Positions 34,695 to 43,507 of a DNA stretch of 64,000 nt are shown here, piece by piece. The notes below the pieces were generated by a model. It had not been told where the DNA came from and ran no database searches. It worked only from the letters and a program-made list of their open reading frames with translations. This stretch comes from Carboxydocella sporoproducens DSM 16521 (GTDB taxonomy: Bacteria > Bacillota > GCA-003054495 > Carboxydocellales > Carboxydocellaceae). The translations under genes and the position numbers were made by a program. The stretch's first letter is position 1; every line of letters starts with the position of its first letter. Location of the stretch: contig NZ_FUXM01000003.1 of NCBI RefSeq assembly GCF_900167165.1, positions 1 to 64,000 on the forward strand. Reading direction: 5' to 3'.

Positions 34695-35790
34695 TAGGCC
34701 TCAACTCCTTTACAGTGCCTAAAAAATTCATGCCATTCTTCTTTATATATTCTTCATAATTCATTCTATCAACTTTAAATGCAGTATCGATAACCTTATT
34801 CTGCCCGATTATTGCAATCCATTCTTTATCGCCAAACACATAATACTTTTGTTTGAATCCTTCTTTGTGATATAAATATACCTCATTATCAGCTTTAGAA
34901 CATAACTCTTGTATTTTTCTATTATAGTCATCTAAAGTCCAATTTTCCGGTATATGTCCCCGCTTTTTTCTTTTATTAAGATGCTCAATATCCTTACCGC
35001 TTTTCCATTGTGGTCCATCATTAATAACAGTATCTGAGATGATTATAGCATTATATTTATCCTCATTCAACTGATAATGCTTTATTACCTGCGCATCAAA
35101 ACCAACAGGCTTTTTGCCTGTATCTTCATATGTTTTTTTAAGTTTTTTATATGCCTCCATCTTTTCTTCCAATGGAGCATTCTCACTTAATAAAACTTCC
35201 CTTGCCCTTTTCCGGTTAGTAGCTATTGTCACCGCATCCCGCATTTCTTTGTATGCCTGCTTCTCTTCTTCGCTTCGTGGGTCTTTGGTAAGCGAAGTAT
35301 TGCTGTATTTTTGTACCTTATCTGCTTCCGGATCCAGCTCTCTCACATAAGGATGCAAAGAATGCCGGCAATTAGGATGGATCGGCGGCCTGTATTCATC
35401 CATAAGCTTCGGATAACGTTTATCTTCTCCACTAATGCTAAACACCTTGCCCTGCAGCGGAGCACATTTTTCGCAGGTTGGATAATGCGTTGTTATCTTC
35501 ACCAAATCAAGCCCCGCTTCCCGGCAGGTGTTTATCGTGGCCGCGCTAGCCGCTTCCCTGGTGGTAGTCCTGGCCACCATCTCAGCGTAAGAGTCCAACC
35601 TCCATTTTCTGCCCAGCTTGTCCACAAAAGCAGTCTGTCCCTGGTCAAGCAGCCGCTGGATTACCCGCTGTTTCATGTCCTTTATCGTGGTACCGCTGGC
35701 CATTTTGCGTCCGGCTTCTTCAAGGGCAACGCGCCTGAATTGGTCATCAATTCGCCGTCCTATAAACTGAAAGGAATCGTGCATACTCAT
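34684..35790 (-). CDS. Phage minor capsid (MuF-like) fragment fused to a C-terminal toxin domain, N-terminally truncated
   Basis: A 368-aa protein. Residues 1 to ~135 match the C-terminal part of Phage_min_cap2/MuF proteins: LGRKWRLDSYAEMVARTTTREA, then the Cys/His block YPTCEKCAPLQGKVFS and HPNCRHSLHPYV. A Lys/Glu-rich linker (to ~220) leads to a ~140-aa C-terminal domain with WTLDDYNRKIQEL, GDKEWIAII and VIDTAFKVDR, which recalls the phage Barnase/EndoU/ColicinE5-like (PBECR) nucleases; that family call is tentative. About 150-200 N-terminal residues of a normal capsid protein are missing, and no other phage gene is near. It is a phage-derived polymorphic toxin remnant. Confidence 0.72.
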   Translation of the reverse strand: MSMHDSFQFIGRRIDDQFRRVALEEAGRKMASGTTIKDMKQRVIQRLLDQGQTAFVDKLGRKWRLDSYAEMVARTTTREAASAATINTCREAGLDLVKITTHYPTCEKCAPLQGKVFSISGEDKRYPKLMDEYRPPIHPNCRHSLHPYVRELDPEADKVQKYSNTSLTKDPRSEEEKQAYKEMRDAVTIATNRKRAREVLLSENAPLEEKMEAYKKLKKTYEDTGKKPVGFDAQVIKHYQLNEDKYNAIIISDTVINDGPQWKSGKDIEHLNKRKKRGHIPENWTLDDYNRKIQELCSKADNEVYLYHKEGFKQKYYVFGDKEWIAIIGQNKVIDTAFKVDRMNYEEYIKKNGMNFLGTVKELRPNGQ

Positions 35791-35793
35791 GAG

Positions 35794-36069
35794 GTGAAGA
35801 AGCCTGTATCGCGCCGTCTGTTTTTAATGGCAGCAGGCCACACCCTGTTAGGAGTACTGCTGCCGGCGGGATTAAAGGCGGTAGCTACTGAACCAGTATA
35901 TCAGCAAGTTGACTGGGAACAAGTCTGGGCGGGGAAAGAATGGGGATATGTTGTCGATGTGTCCCGTTGTATCGGATGTGCCCGCTGTGTGCTGGCCTGC
36001 AAACTAGAAAACGGGGTACCGCTGCAAGAGCCAGTTAACCAGGGACAAGTCGGAACTGATGCTTTTTTA
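35794..36069 (+). pseudogene. Truncated Tat-exported 4Fe-4S protein (DmsB/NrfC-like fragment)
   Basis: From GTG 35794 the frame gives a twin-arginine signal (SRRLFLMAAG, then a hydrophobic stretch to AVA) and one complete ferredoxin motif, CIGCARCVLACKLENGVP. After about residue 82 the sequence stops resembling the family and runs into the antisense of the nuclease gene. Normal family members have ~200 aa and several more Cys clusters. Its left edge abuts the truncated toxin gene. Both breaks suggest a deletion or insertion event. The frame stays open to 36315 by chance. Confidence 0.75.
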
Positions 36070-36789
36070 TTATGGCCGACAAACCTTACATGGGTCATAG
36101 CCGGCTTTGATAGCCTGTTCCCGGCTGTTAAACCATACGCGATGGCTGGGACTGATTTTTTGGGCCCATTTACAGCTGGGATAATGAAACTTCCGGGAAT
36201 TAGAATTACCCAAATAGGATTTTTTGCTAACTGTGGGGGAAGATACCCGGCTCGTTCCGGTCTTTTCCGTAATCCCCCAGAGGCCTTTGTTTTGGTTGCG
36301 GGCTTCCCGCTGTAATTTGACAAACAGGTCAGCATATTTCACATTGGGAGGAACGGTCATGACCTGGGCATAACCATTCTGCAGCAGGATAGCATTGAAC
36401 ATCTTCTTCCGGACTTCCGGTTCCCGGGTGGAAGCGGGTTTTTCCAGCCAGACATAGGCCAGGAGGCGACCATATTTGTCCCGTTTTTCTACATCGAATT
36501 CCAGGAAAACTTTACGGCCCTTTAAGGCACTGGTAGTATATTTTTGGGCAGCCTGGCCATAGGGTTGTTCCTTGATGCCCAGCTCGGGATGGGCGATTTC
36601 AGGAGTATTGACCCCGATCATCCTTACCCGTTCATTTTTACCGTTAAATAAAACATGAATAGTATCACCATCAGCAATGGAAACTACTCTGGCAGGTGTA
36701 AACTGCTGGTTCCCGCTAAAAGCAAAGCTAAATGGCAGCAAAAGCAGTAGAAGGAGAAAAATAAATCTGTTCTTGGATATCAAATTCAT
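36070..36789 (-). CDS. Secreted thermonuclease (SNase) with C-terminal Ada-like Zn-binding domain
   Basis: A 239-aa protein. An N-terminal hydrophobic signal (about 8-25) precedes the staphylococcal nuclease domain: DGDTIHV, VRMIGVNTPE with the catalytic Arg/Glu pair, EFDVEKRDKYGRLLAYVWL. The last ~45 residues hold HYPSCKWAQKI and YDPCKVCRP, a Cys/His metal-binding module often joined to such nucleases. It degrades extracellular DNA or RNA for nutrition or competence. The stop lies at the edge of the truncated ferredoxin gene. Confidence 0.93.
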   Translation of the reverse strand: MNLISKNRFIFLLLLLLLPFSFAFSGNQQFTPARVVSIADGDTIHVLFNGKNERVRMIGVNTPEIAHPELGIKEQPYGQAAQKYTTSALKGRKVFLEFDVEKRDKYGRLLAYVWLEKPASTREPEVRKKMFNAILLQNGYAQVMTVPPNVKYADLFVKLQREARNQNKGLWGITEKTGTSRVSSPTVSKKSYLGNSNSRKFHYPSCKWAQKISPSHRVWFNSREQAIKAGYDPCKVCRP

Positions 36790-36979
36790 AGCGTAACACC
36801 TCCGCTAGTTTTATTATACATATTTATTAATTTGTTTAAAAGTCATTGCCGAGATTAGTGTCGTAACAAAACTTTACCTCCTGAGCAATATTCTCTATAG
36901 GAATATGTATTTTCCTGTTTATATAAACTAAGCTTGTAAAATGCTTTGCTCAATCTAGAAGAAATTGGAGGGTTAAAAA

Positions 36980-38935
36980 ATGGCAAATAGATTGGCAACT
37001 GAGAAGTCACCATATTTATTACAACATGCTCAAAATCCGGTTGACTGGTATCCCTGGGGTGAGGAAGCTTTCCAGCGGGCCCAAAAAGAGGACAAGCCAA
37101 TCTTCCTATCTATTGGGTACTCAACTTGCCACTGGTGTCATGTCATGGAAAGGGAAAGCTTCGAGGACGAGGAAGTGGCGGAAATTCTTAACCGATACTT
37201 TGTTTCCATCAAGGTGGATAGAGAGGAGAGGCCTGATGTTGACCAGGTCTATATGACTGTATGTCAGGCTATGACCGGGCAGGGCGGTTGGCCCTTAACT
37301 ATTATTATGACCCCGGAGAAAAAACCATTCTTTGCAGGCACCTATTTTCCCAAACAAAGCCGGCATGGCATGCCAGGGCTGGTGGATATACTGCAGCGAG
37401 TAGCGCAACTGTGGCAGGAAGAACGGGAACAGTTACTGGAAACAGGAGACAGGATAGTAGAGGCTATACGACAGGAGCAGCCGGAAGGGGAGACAGAAGA
37501 ATTGAAGACAGCTACATTTGAAAAAGCCTTCCAGCATTTTTCCCGCTCCTTTGATCCGGACTATGGTGGATTTGGGCCTCCGCCCAAATTTCCCACTCCT
37601 CATATAGCCGGTTTTTTGTTGCGTTACTGGCGGCTAATGGGTGAGGAGAAAGCCCTGGCGATGGTAGAAAAGACCCTGGAAGCCATGTATTTAGGGGGAA
37701 TTTATGACCATATCGGATATGGGTTTAGCCGTTATTCCACAGACCGTTACTGGTTAGTACCCCATTTTGAAAAAATGCTTTATGATAATGCCCTTCTGAT
37801 TTATCTTTATTCAGAAGCCTACCAGTGTACCAATAATCCCCGTTATGCCCGGATTGTTACCGAAATAATTACTTATATCTTGCGGGAGATGACCCATCCT
37901 GAAGGGGGATTTTATTCCGCTCAGGATGCTGATTCGGAGGGGGAAGAAGGCAAATACTATGTCTGGCAACCGGGAGAGGTCATAAAAATCCTGGGGGAAG
38001 GGCGGGGACAAGCCTTTTGTCAGGCCTATGACATTACGGTTAAAGGCAATTTTGAAGGTAAAAACATCCCTAATTTAATCAAAAGCGGATGGGTCGATGG
38101 GTTTGAACAGGAGAAAGAAAGATTGTACCGACATCGGCTACAGCGCATCCCTCCTTATAAAGACGATAAAATCCTGACGGCCTGGAATGGGTTGATGATA
38201 GCTGCCTTAGCTTTTGCCGGCAGGGTATGGCAAAAAGAGGAATGGACTGGAGCTGCGGCTAAGGCAGTCCAATTTATCTATCGCCATCTTTTCCGGGAAG
38301 ATGGTCGGCTATTAGCCCGCTACCGGGAAGGAGAGGCGCAGTATCCTGCTTATCTTGATGATTATGCCTTTCTGACCTGGGGGCTACTGGAACTTTATCT
38401 TACCACTCTCAAGTCCGAATACTTGCAAAAGGCGGAAAAGCTGGCTGAGGAAACAGTGGATTTGTTCTGGGATAATACCAGTGGCGGCTGTTTCTTTTAC
38501 GGCCACGATAGTGAAGAGTTATTTCTGAGACCCAAAGAAGTGTATGATCATGCCCTGCCGGCGGGCAACTCCGTAATGGCTTATAACTTCTGGCGTCTCT
38601 GGGCCATAACCGGTCAGGAAAGATGGCGCGATCTGCTGGATAAACAGCTGCAGGCTTTTGCTCCAGTTGTTAACAGGGTGCCGATGGCTGCTACCTTTTT
38701 CCTGCAGGTTTGCTGGCTGGAAGAACAAACTCCCCTGGAAGTTACCATAAGTGGGCGATCGGAAGAAGCGGAAATTAAGACCTTGATTTACCAGCTTTCC
38801 CGGCGTTTTCGGCCGGAACTGGTGATTACTATTAAACCCGAGGACAAGCCTTTGACTTACATGGTGTGTCACAAGCAGGCCTGCCGGCCGCCGGTTAATA
38901 ATCTTGAAGAACTGCTAAAAATGCTGGCCGAATAA
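36980..38935 (+). CDS. YyaL/SSP411-type protein: thioredoxin-like domain plus helical toroid
   Basis: A 651-aa protein of the DUF255 family. It starts [21 protein letters not shown] and has the thioredoxin-like [14 protein letters not shown] (CxxC) near residue 50, followed by [13 protein letters not shown] and the C-terminal (alpha/alpha)6 barrel with [15 protein letters not shown] and [10 protein letters not shown]. The family is widespread; its role (redox or sugar binding) is not settled. GGAGG lies before the ATG. A terminator follows. Confidence 0.93.
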   Translation: MANRLATEKSPYLLQHAQNPVDWYPWGEEAFQRAQKEDKPIFLSIGYSTCHWCHVMERESFEDEEVAEILNRYFVSIKVDREERPDVDQVYMTVCQAMTGQGGWPLTIIMTPEKKPFFAGTYFPKQSRHGMPGLVDILQRVAQLWQEEREQLLETGDRIVEAIRQEQPEGETEELKTATFEKAFQHFSRSFDPDYGGFGPPPKFPTPHIAGFLLRYWRLMGEEKALAMVEKTLEAMYLGGIYDHIGYGFSRYSTDRYWLVPHFEKMLYDNALLIYLYSEAYQCTNNPRYARIVTEIITYILREMTHPEGGFYSAQDADSEGEEGKYYVWQPGEVIKILGEGRGQAFCQAYDITVKGNFEGKNIPNLIKSGWVDGFEQEKERLYRHRLQRIPPYKDDKILTAWNGLMIAALAFAGRVWQKEEWTGAAAKAVQFIYRHLFREDGRLLARYREGEAQYPAYLDDYAFLTWGLLELYLTTLKSEYLQKAEKLAEETVDLFWDNTSGGCFFYGHDSEELFLRPKEVYDHALPAGNSVMAYNFWRLWAITGQERWRDLLDKQLQAFAPVVNRVPMAATFFLQVCWLEEQTPLEVTISGRSEEAEIKTLIYQLSRRFRPELVITIKPEDKPLTYMVCHKQACRPPVNNLEELLKMLAE

Positions 38936-38938
38936 TAA

Positions 38939-38971
38939 AACCGCCCCCGGCTTCTGGGCCGCGGGGCGGTT
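38939..38971 (-). terminator. Terminator of cooS
   Basis: AACCGCCCC (38939-38947) pairs with GGGGCGGTT (38963-38971) with inner GC pairs; on the minus strand it is followed by TTTTATT. It may also slow transcription of the convergent YyaL-like gene. Confidence 0.82.
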
Positions 38972-38976
38972 GCCTG

Positions 38977-40875
38977 TTATACCGGCAGTCCTAAGCCCTG
39001 TCGTTTGTTATTGATATGCTGCTCGATCTCACTGGCTACCTGAACCGGGTCATCGCCTAGTATAACCTTGCCACCGGTCAGCTGTTCCACATCCTGGGTC
39101 AGCAGCTGGACCAAACGGGGTGCGCCGGTAATAAAGGGCGTGGGTGACAGGTGCGTGATGGTACCATAGGCTACGGCAAAGAAGCCGTCGATGGTGGCCT
39201 TTTGCTCCATCCATTCTGGTGCGGTAACGGCGATGGGAAGTTGCGGTACATCCACCTGCAGATGTTCGGCCAGGGCTGTTACCAGCATGGAGATACGGCC
39301 GGTATCGGTACAGGTCCCAAAGGGTAAAACCGGAGGAATCTTCAGCAGGTTACATACTTCCTGCAGCCCCTGACCTGCCTGGCTGATGGCATCTAGATTG
39401 CAGAGGCCTGCTACTTCCAGACCGTGTACACCGCAACCGCCTGCTACTACCAGGATGTCCCGCTTGATCAGTTCTTTAGTAAGACCTACGGTAGTGGTAT
39501 CATGGGGTCCATTGCGCAAGGTGGTACAGTTGACCAGAGCGACAACACCTTTGAGTTTGTTGGCCTTGATTACATCCACCAGGGGATCCAGGGAGTTGCC
39601 CAGGGCCTGCAGCACGGCCTCAGTGGAGAAACCGGCAATGGCTTTCTGAGTTTTTAGCGGTACCCTGGCAGTAATCCCCCTGTTTTTTCGAGCCTTGAAG
39701 TTTTCGATGGCCAGATCGATGACGCGGTTGGCGATATTGGTCGCTTCGATGGGTTTATAATCCAGGGCATGGTGGAGACCGGGCAAACGCACGATGGTAT
39801 TGACACTGATCAGAGTGAACTGATATTTTTCTGCATATTCACCCAGGTGCGGAGGTGAACAGTTTTCTTCCATGACGAAGGCATCAACAGTACCGGTGGC
39901 CAGTAATGGTTCAATGGCCAGCCAGTTGCCCATCAAGCCCACAAATACATCATCGACCGGGAAACGCTGAATTAATTCCTGGCCGGTTTCGATAGAACCG
40001 ACAATCCGTAAACCCCTGGCGCCGGCGGCTTTGGCCTTGTTCTGGATATCGGCACTGCGGGCCAGCTGCAGGGTAGCGGCACCGATCCAGGGCTGATGGC
40101 CATTGAAAACGATATTGACATAGTCGCCATCCATAATGCCCAGGTCCACATTGACTTCATGGGGCATAGGAGTGCCATACAGGATATCCTGGACCATTTC
40201 CAGACCGATCTGAGCGGTGTAGATGGTGGCTATTCCCAGCCGCAGTGCTTTTTTGGCCAGAGAAACATAATCCCCGTCGACATTGGTTAAACAGCTGGCT
40301 ACGGCATCCTGAATTTCGTAAACTACACCAGCGGGATAGATGGCCATTTTTTTCCAGACCTCTTTGCGTTTGCTGGGTGCGAATTTTTCTACCATGATGC
40401 TGGGGCTATCATGGTCTTTGTGCTGTTCAGCCAGGAGGAAATCAGCCAGCTGGGCAGCCATGGCGTTTATGTCCTGGTTGGTATTGATGCCAACAGTTTC
40501 ACAGAACCAGCGCAGTTTGTTCTGGTCGGTGATGGTAAAGGGGGTCTTGCCTTCAGCTGTGGCTTTCAGGGTTTTGAAAGCCCAGTAGGCATGGTGTCCG
40601 TAGGTAGCGGCACCCATGATATTGCGCAGAAGCATATTGCGCATGGCCATACCATCACCATCGATACCACAGACCCCCCGGGTAATCCCGGCTTGCTCAC
40701 TAATACGGCAGGGTCCCTGAGTGCAGAGGGTGCAGCTCAGGCCTTGCAGACAGAATTTGCAGCGGATTTTTTCCATGGCCTGATAGCGGTCGAAAACAGT
40801 GGTGAGGTTGTCTTCACGGATTTTTTGCACCATTTCCTCTACCGAGTCGTGGTAGCTGATTCTGGTATCTGTCAT
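38977..40875 (-). CDS. cooS: Ni-Fe carbon monoxide dehydrogenase catalytic subunit
   Basis: A 632-aa anaerobic CO dehydrogenase that oxidises CO to CO2 and passes electrons to ferredoxin. Cys39, 42, 48, 51 and 56 in the block RCKFCLQGLSCTLCTQGPC fit the D and B clusters. The cluster C ligands appear in FNGHQPW (His), MEENCSPP, NCTTLRNGPHD, AGGCGVHG and FGTCTDTG. AAAGGAG lies before the ATG. No cooC, cooF, hydrogenase or acetyl-CoA synthase gene is in the neighbourhood, so this copy stands alone. Such lone copies are thought to serve redox or detoxification roles. Confidence 0.97.
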   Translation of the reverse strand: MTDTRISYHDSVEEMVQKIREDNLTTVFDRYQAMEKIRCKFCLQGLSCTLCTQGPCRISEQAGITRGVCGIDGDGMAMRNMLLRNIMGAATYGHHAYWAFKTLKATAEGKTPFTITDQNKLRWFCETVGINTNQDINAMAAQLADFLLAEQHKDHDSPSIMVEKFAPSKRKEVWKKMAIYPAGVVYEIQDAVASCLTNVDGDYVSLAKKALRLGIATIYTAQIGLEMVQDILYGTPMPHEVNVDLGIMDGDYVNIVFNGHQPWIGAATLQLARSADIQNKAKAAGARGLRIVGSIETGQELIQRFPVDDVFVGLMGNWLAIEPLLATGTVDAFVMEENCSPPHLGEYAEKYQFTLISVNTIVRLPGLHHALDYKPIEATNIANRVIDLAIENFKARKNRGITARVPLKTQKAIAGFSTEAVLQALGNSLDPLVDVIKANKLKGVVALVNCTTLRNGPHDTTTVGLTKELIKRDILVVAGGCGVHGLEVAGLCNLDAISQAGQGLQEVCNLLKIPPVLPFGTCTDTGRISMLVTALAEHLQVDVPQLPIAVTAPEWMEQKATIDGFFAVAYGTITHLSPTPFITGAPRLVQLLTQDVEQLTGGKVILGDDPVQVASEIEQHINNKRQGLGLPV

Positions 40876-40969
40876 AAACCCACTCCTTTCCTGGATTGCT
40901 CTACAATAGTTTTTACCCGTGGTTTTTTTCTATGCAGGATGGTATGATAAAACATGAGGTGATTTAAGG

Positions 40970-41518
40970 ATGTGGGTAGCACTGGGCGATTCCCTGACCT
41001 ATGGCTTTCCCTATAGCCCCCGGGAGTCCTGGGTGGCCCGGGTGGCGGAGGAACTGGGGATACAGATTGAAAACAGAGGGATTTGTGGAGATACGCTTAC
41101 TGATATGGCCAGACGTCTGGAAAAGGATGTGCTGGGATATCAGCCCAGTCATTGTCTGGTACTGGGAGGAACCAATGATGTTTACCAGCTGCACTACCGT
41201 TTCCAGAGAAGCTGTCAGGCCTTTATGCAGATAATTGATGGTTTGCGCCGGCATAATATTATCCCCCTGGTAGGTTTGCCCTTACCGGTAGAAGAGGCAG
41301 AAATCAGTGCCCGCTTGCAGGAATTGCTGGCCTGGCAGCGGGATTTTTGCACGGAGGAAGGTATTATCCTGATTGACTTCTTTGCTGCCTTTCAAAGACA
41401 GGGCGGTATCGCTCTCTTGCCCGATGGGGTTCATCCCGGACGGGAGGGTTACCGCTTAATGGCTGAAACTGCTCTGGCTGTTTTACGGCCTTTATTCAAG
41501 GAGGAACAAAGTCGATGA
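40970..41518 (+). CDS. SGNH/GDSL hydrolase
   Basis: A 182-aa lipase/esterase-like hydrolase. Block I VALGDSLTYG holds the Ser, block III LGGTNDV the Asn, and block V DGVHPGREGY the Asp/His. There is no signal peptide, so it acts inside the cell. GAGGTGAT lies before the ATG. The stop overlaps the start of hemZ (ATGA). Confidence 0.93.
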   Translation: MWVALGDSLTYGFPYSPRESWVARVAEELGIQIENRGICGDTLTDMARRLEKDVLGYQPSHCLVLGGTNDVYQLHYRFQRSCQAFMQIIDGLRRHNIIPLVGLPLPVEEAEISARLQELLAWQRDFCTEEGIILIDFFAAFQRQGGIALLPDGVHPGREGYRLMAETALAVLRPLFKEEQSR

Positions 41519-42999
41519 AAATTTACTGGCAAGGACAGGAACCCATCAACGCAGAAGTAGTGCTAGATCTGTTAAGAGCAATTTATGGGGAAGTGGAACT
41601 ATTGCCTGGGCCTGCCGGGGCAGATCTGTGTCTCTATCTCAGCTTTGAGCGGGAAGGGCAACAGATAAGGGTACAAACGGAAATCTGCCAGGAGGGACAA
41701 TCAGAACTGGTCTGGCTGGAGCGCGAGCTGCACCGGGCAGAAGAAGATTATAACGGCCTGCGGCGGATTTGCCGTCTGGCACTCCTTGAGGCCCTGTTGC
41801 CTTTCGCTGAAGCGGGCAAGCTGCCCTGGGGGGTACTGACTGGAATCAGGCCCACCAAAATCGTACATCGGATGCTGGCAGCCGGTTATCAACCCGGGGA
41901 AATTCGGGATTTGTTGCAAACCGGTTATGGCCTGACAGCAGAAAAGGCAGGGCTGTTGTTGCAAGTTGCACTGAGCCAGCGTCCCCTACTGGCAAGACAG
42001 GAGCGGGAACAGAAGCGGATCGGGATTTACATAGGTATTCCTTTTTGTCCTACAAAATGCCTTTATTGCTCCTTTCCTTCTTATCCCCTGGCGCGCTGGC
42101 AGAAGTGGACGGAACCAGTATTAGCGGCCTTATTGAAAGAGATGGCGGCACTAGGAGAACAGGTCAGAGAGCTGGGGCTTACGGTGGAATCCATTTATGT
42201 CGGCGGGGGTACGCCCACTTCGCTGGATGCCCGGGAGCTCAGGCAGTTGATGACCGGCATCGAGCAAGCTCTTTTGCAACCGGGGACAGAGGAATTCACT
42301 GTGGAAGCAGGTCGGCCTGATACTATCAATAGAGAAAAATTGCAGTTGTTGCGGGCAGCCGGGGTTAACCGCATCAGTATCAATCCGCAGACCATGAATG
42401 AGGCAACCCTGCAGAAAATCGGCCGGGCCCATACTCCTGATCAGGTGGTGGAATGTGTCCGGCTGGCCCGGCAAATGGGCTTTCCGGTTTTGAACATGGA
42501 TCTGATTATCGGCCTACCGGGCGAGGGGCGGGAGGAGCTGGAAGCTACCCTGGCCAGCATCAGGGAGCTGGCCCCTGAAAATCTGACAGTCCATACCCTG
42601 GCCTTAAAAAGAGCCAGCTTGCTGGCAGAGGCAAAACGGCAGGGGCAGAGCCTGGAACTGGCTTCGGCCGAAGAGGCGGAAGCGTTGCTGGCCCGGGTTT
42701 ACCGCTATGCTGAAGAAGAGGGGTTAGAACCCTATTATCTCTACCGGCAAAAACAAATGGTAGGTGCCCTGGAAAATGTGGGTTTTGCAGTACCGGGTAA
42801 AGCCTGTCTTTATAACATCCAGATGATTGAGGAAAGACAAACAATCCTGGGCCTGGGCGCAGGGGCAGGTTCAAAGTGGGTAAGACCTGATTACACTTTA
42901 GTCAATACCTATAATCCGAAAGACCCCATTGCTTATCTAGAACGCATTGATGAGGTGATTGTGCGCAAAAAACAGGCATTACAGGAGTTGTTTGGCTAG
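41515..42999 (+). CDS. hemZ: HemZ, radical SAM coproporphyrinogen III dehydrogenase-like
   Basis: A 494-aa radical SAM protein. A ~155-aa N-terminal domain typical of HemZ (LPWGVLTGIRPTKIVHRML) precedes the SAM core with the cluster ligands in PFCPTKCLYCSFPSY. The downstream blocks YVGGGTPT, DLIIGLPGE and LENVGFAVPG also match. HemZ is the Firmicutes relative of oxygen-independent HemN. No other heme gene is here. AAGGAGG lies before the ATG. A terminator follows. Confidence 0.94.
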   Translation: MKIYWQGQEPINAEVVLDLLRAIYGEVELLPGPAGADLCLYLSFEREGQQIRVQTEICQEGQSELVWLERELHRAEEDYNGLRRICRLALLEALLPFAEAGKLPWGVLTGIRPTKIVHRMLAAGYQPGEIRDLLQTGYGLTAEKAGLLLQVALSQRPLLARQEREQKRIGIYIGIPFCPTKCLYCSFPSYPLARWQKWTEPVLAALLKEMAALGEQVRELGLTVESIYVGGGTPTSLDARELRQLMTGIEQALLQPGTEEFTVEAGRPDTINREKLQLLRAAGVNRISINPQTMNEATLQKIGRAHTPDQVVECVRLARQMGFPVLNMDLIIGLPGEGREELEATLASIRELAPENLTVHTLALKRASLLAEAKRQGQSLELASAEEAEALLARVYRYAEEEGLEPYYLYRQKQMVGALENVGFAVPGKACLYNIQMIEERQTILGLGAGAGSKWVRPDYTLVNTYNPKDPIAYLERIDEVIVRKKQALQELFG

Positions 43000-43000
43000 C

Positions 43001-43026
43001 ATACCGGGTAAACCCCGGTATTTTTG
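43001..43026 (+). terminator. Intrinsic terminator after hemZ
   Basis: ATACCGGG pairs with CCCGGTAT around a short loop and is followed by five Ts. It isolates hemZ from the secretion operon. Confidence 0.92.
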
Positions 43027-43051
43027 TTTGAAAATTGAACAAACCAGAGTA

Positions 43052-43080
43052 TTGTCAAAAAGATTCTGACATGTTATTAT
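43052..43080 (+). promoter_or_regulatory. Promoter of the VirB/Tad operon
   Basis: TTGTCA (43052-43057) and TATTAT (43075-43080) are 17 bp apart, with TGT before the -10 (extended type). The predicted start is near 43087. Confidence 0.75.
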
Positions 43081-43085
43081 AGTTA

Positions 43086-43100
43086 TTGCCTGGCAGGCAA
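43086..43100 (+). promoter_or_regulatory. Perfect inverted repeat at the start site of the VirB/Tad operon (operator candidate)
   Basis: TTGCCTG-G-CAGGCAA is a perfect 7-bp inverted repeat centred about 13 bp after the -10, exactly over the expected transcription start. A repressor dimer bound there would block initiation. Stem too short and no T run for a terminator. Confidence 0.6.
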
Positions 43101-43141
43101 AAAGAGGAGTAAAAAGAAATTTCAACAAAGGATGGTTAAAT

Positions 43142-43498
43142 ATGTCGAAAAGGCGCTCTTTTTTCTGGCGGGAAATAGTGAAATATGTCGCATTCCTGCA
43201 GCTTTTGTCGCTAAATGGTATCGCCTGGGCAGCTAAAAGTAAAAAAGCTGAAATGCTGACAGGGGAAATCCAGGATATCTGGGAAAAAGTCAGCAGTCTA
43301 TCCGATATCCTGATGTATCTCGGGGCTTTCGGAGCCATTCTGGGACTGGGGGTAACCGGAATCAAACTGACCATGGGTGGCTGGAGTCCGGAGAATTTGC
43401 GAAAATGCAAGACCAGCGTGATTGTCGTAATGCTGGGGTTATTGCTGGTTGTGTCCAGCCGGGTCATGGTCGGAATTGTATATAATGCTGTGAAATAG
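43142..43498 (+). CDS. VirB2/TrbC-like pilin or small two-TM protein
   Basis: A 118-aa protein. An N-terminal signal-like stretch ends in IAWAA, followed by a charged region and two hydrophobic helices (about 58-80 and 92-116) separated by a basic loop (SPENLRKCK). This is the layout of VirB2/TrbC conjugative pilins. It heads the operon, just before a VirB6-like membrane protein, as in other type IV secretion loci. AAAGGATGG lies before the ATG. Confidence 0.7.
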   Translation: MSKRRSFFWREIVKYVAFLQLLSLNGIAWAAKSKKAEMLTGEIQDIWEKVSSLSDILMYLGAFGAILGLGVTGIKLTMGGWSPENLRKCKTSVIVVMLGLLLVVSSRVMVGIVYNAVK

Positions 43499-43507
43499 GT
43501 GACCGGC

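Noticed and set aside
35311-36315. One 334-aa protein
   Set aside because: Only 35794 to about 36040 looks like protein; the flanks are the antisense of the toxin and nuclease genes.
38977-40875. Part of a Wood-Ljungdahl cluster
   Set aside because: No acetyl-CoA synthase, corrinoid protein or methyltransferase gene is near.
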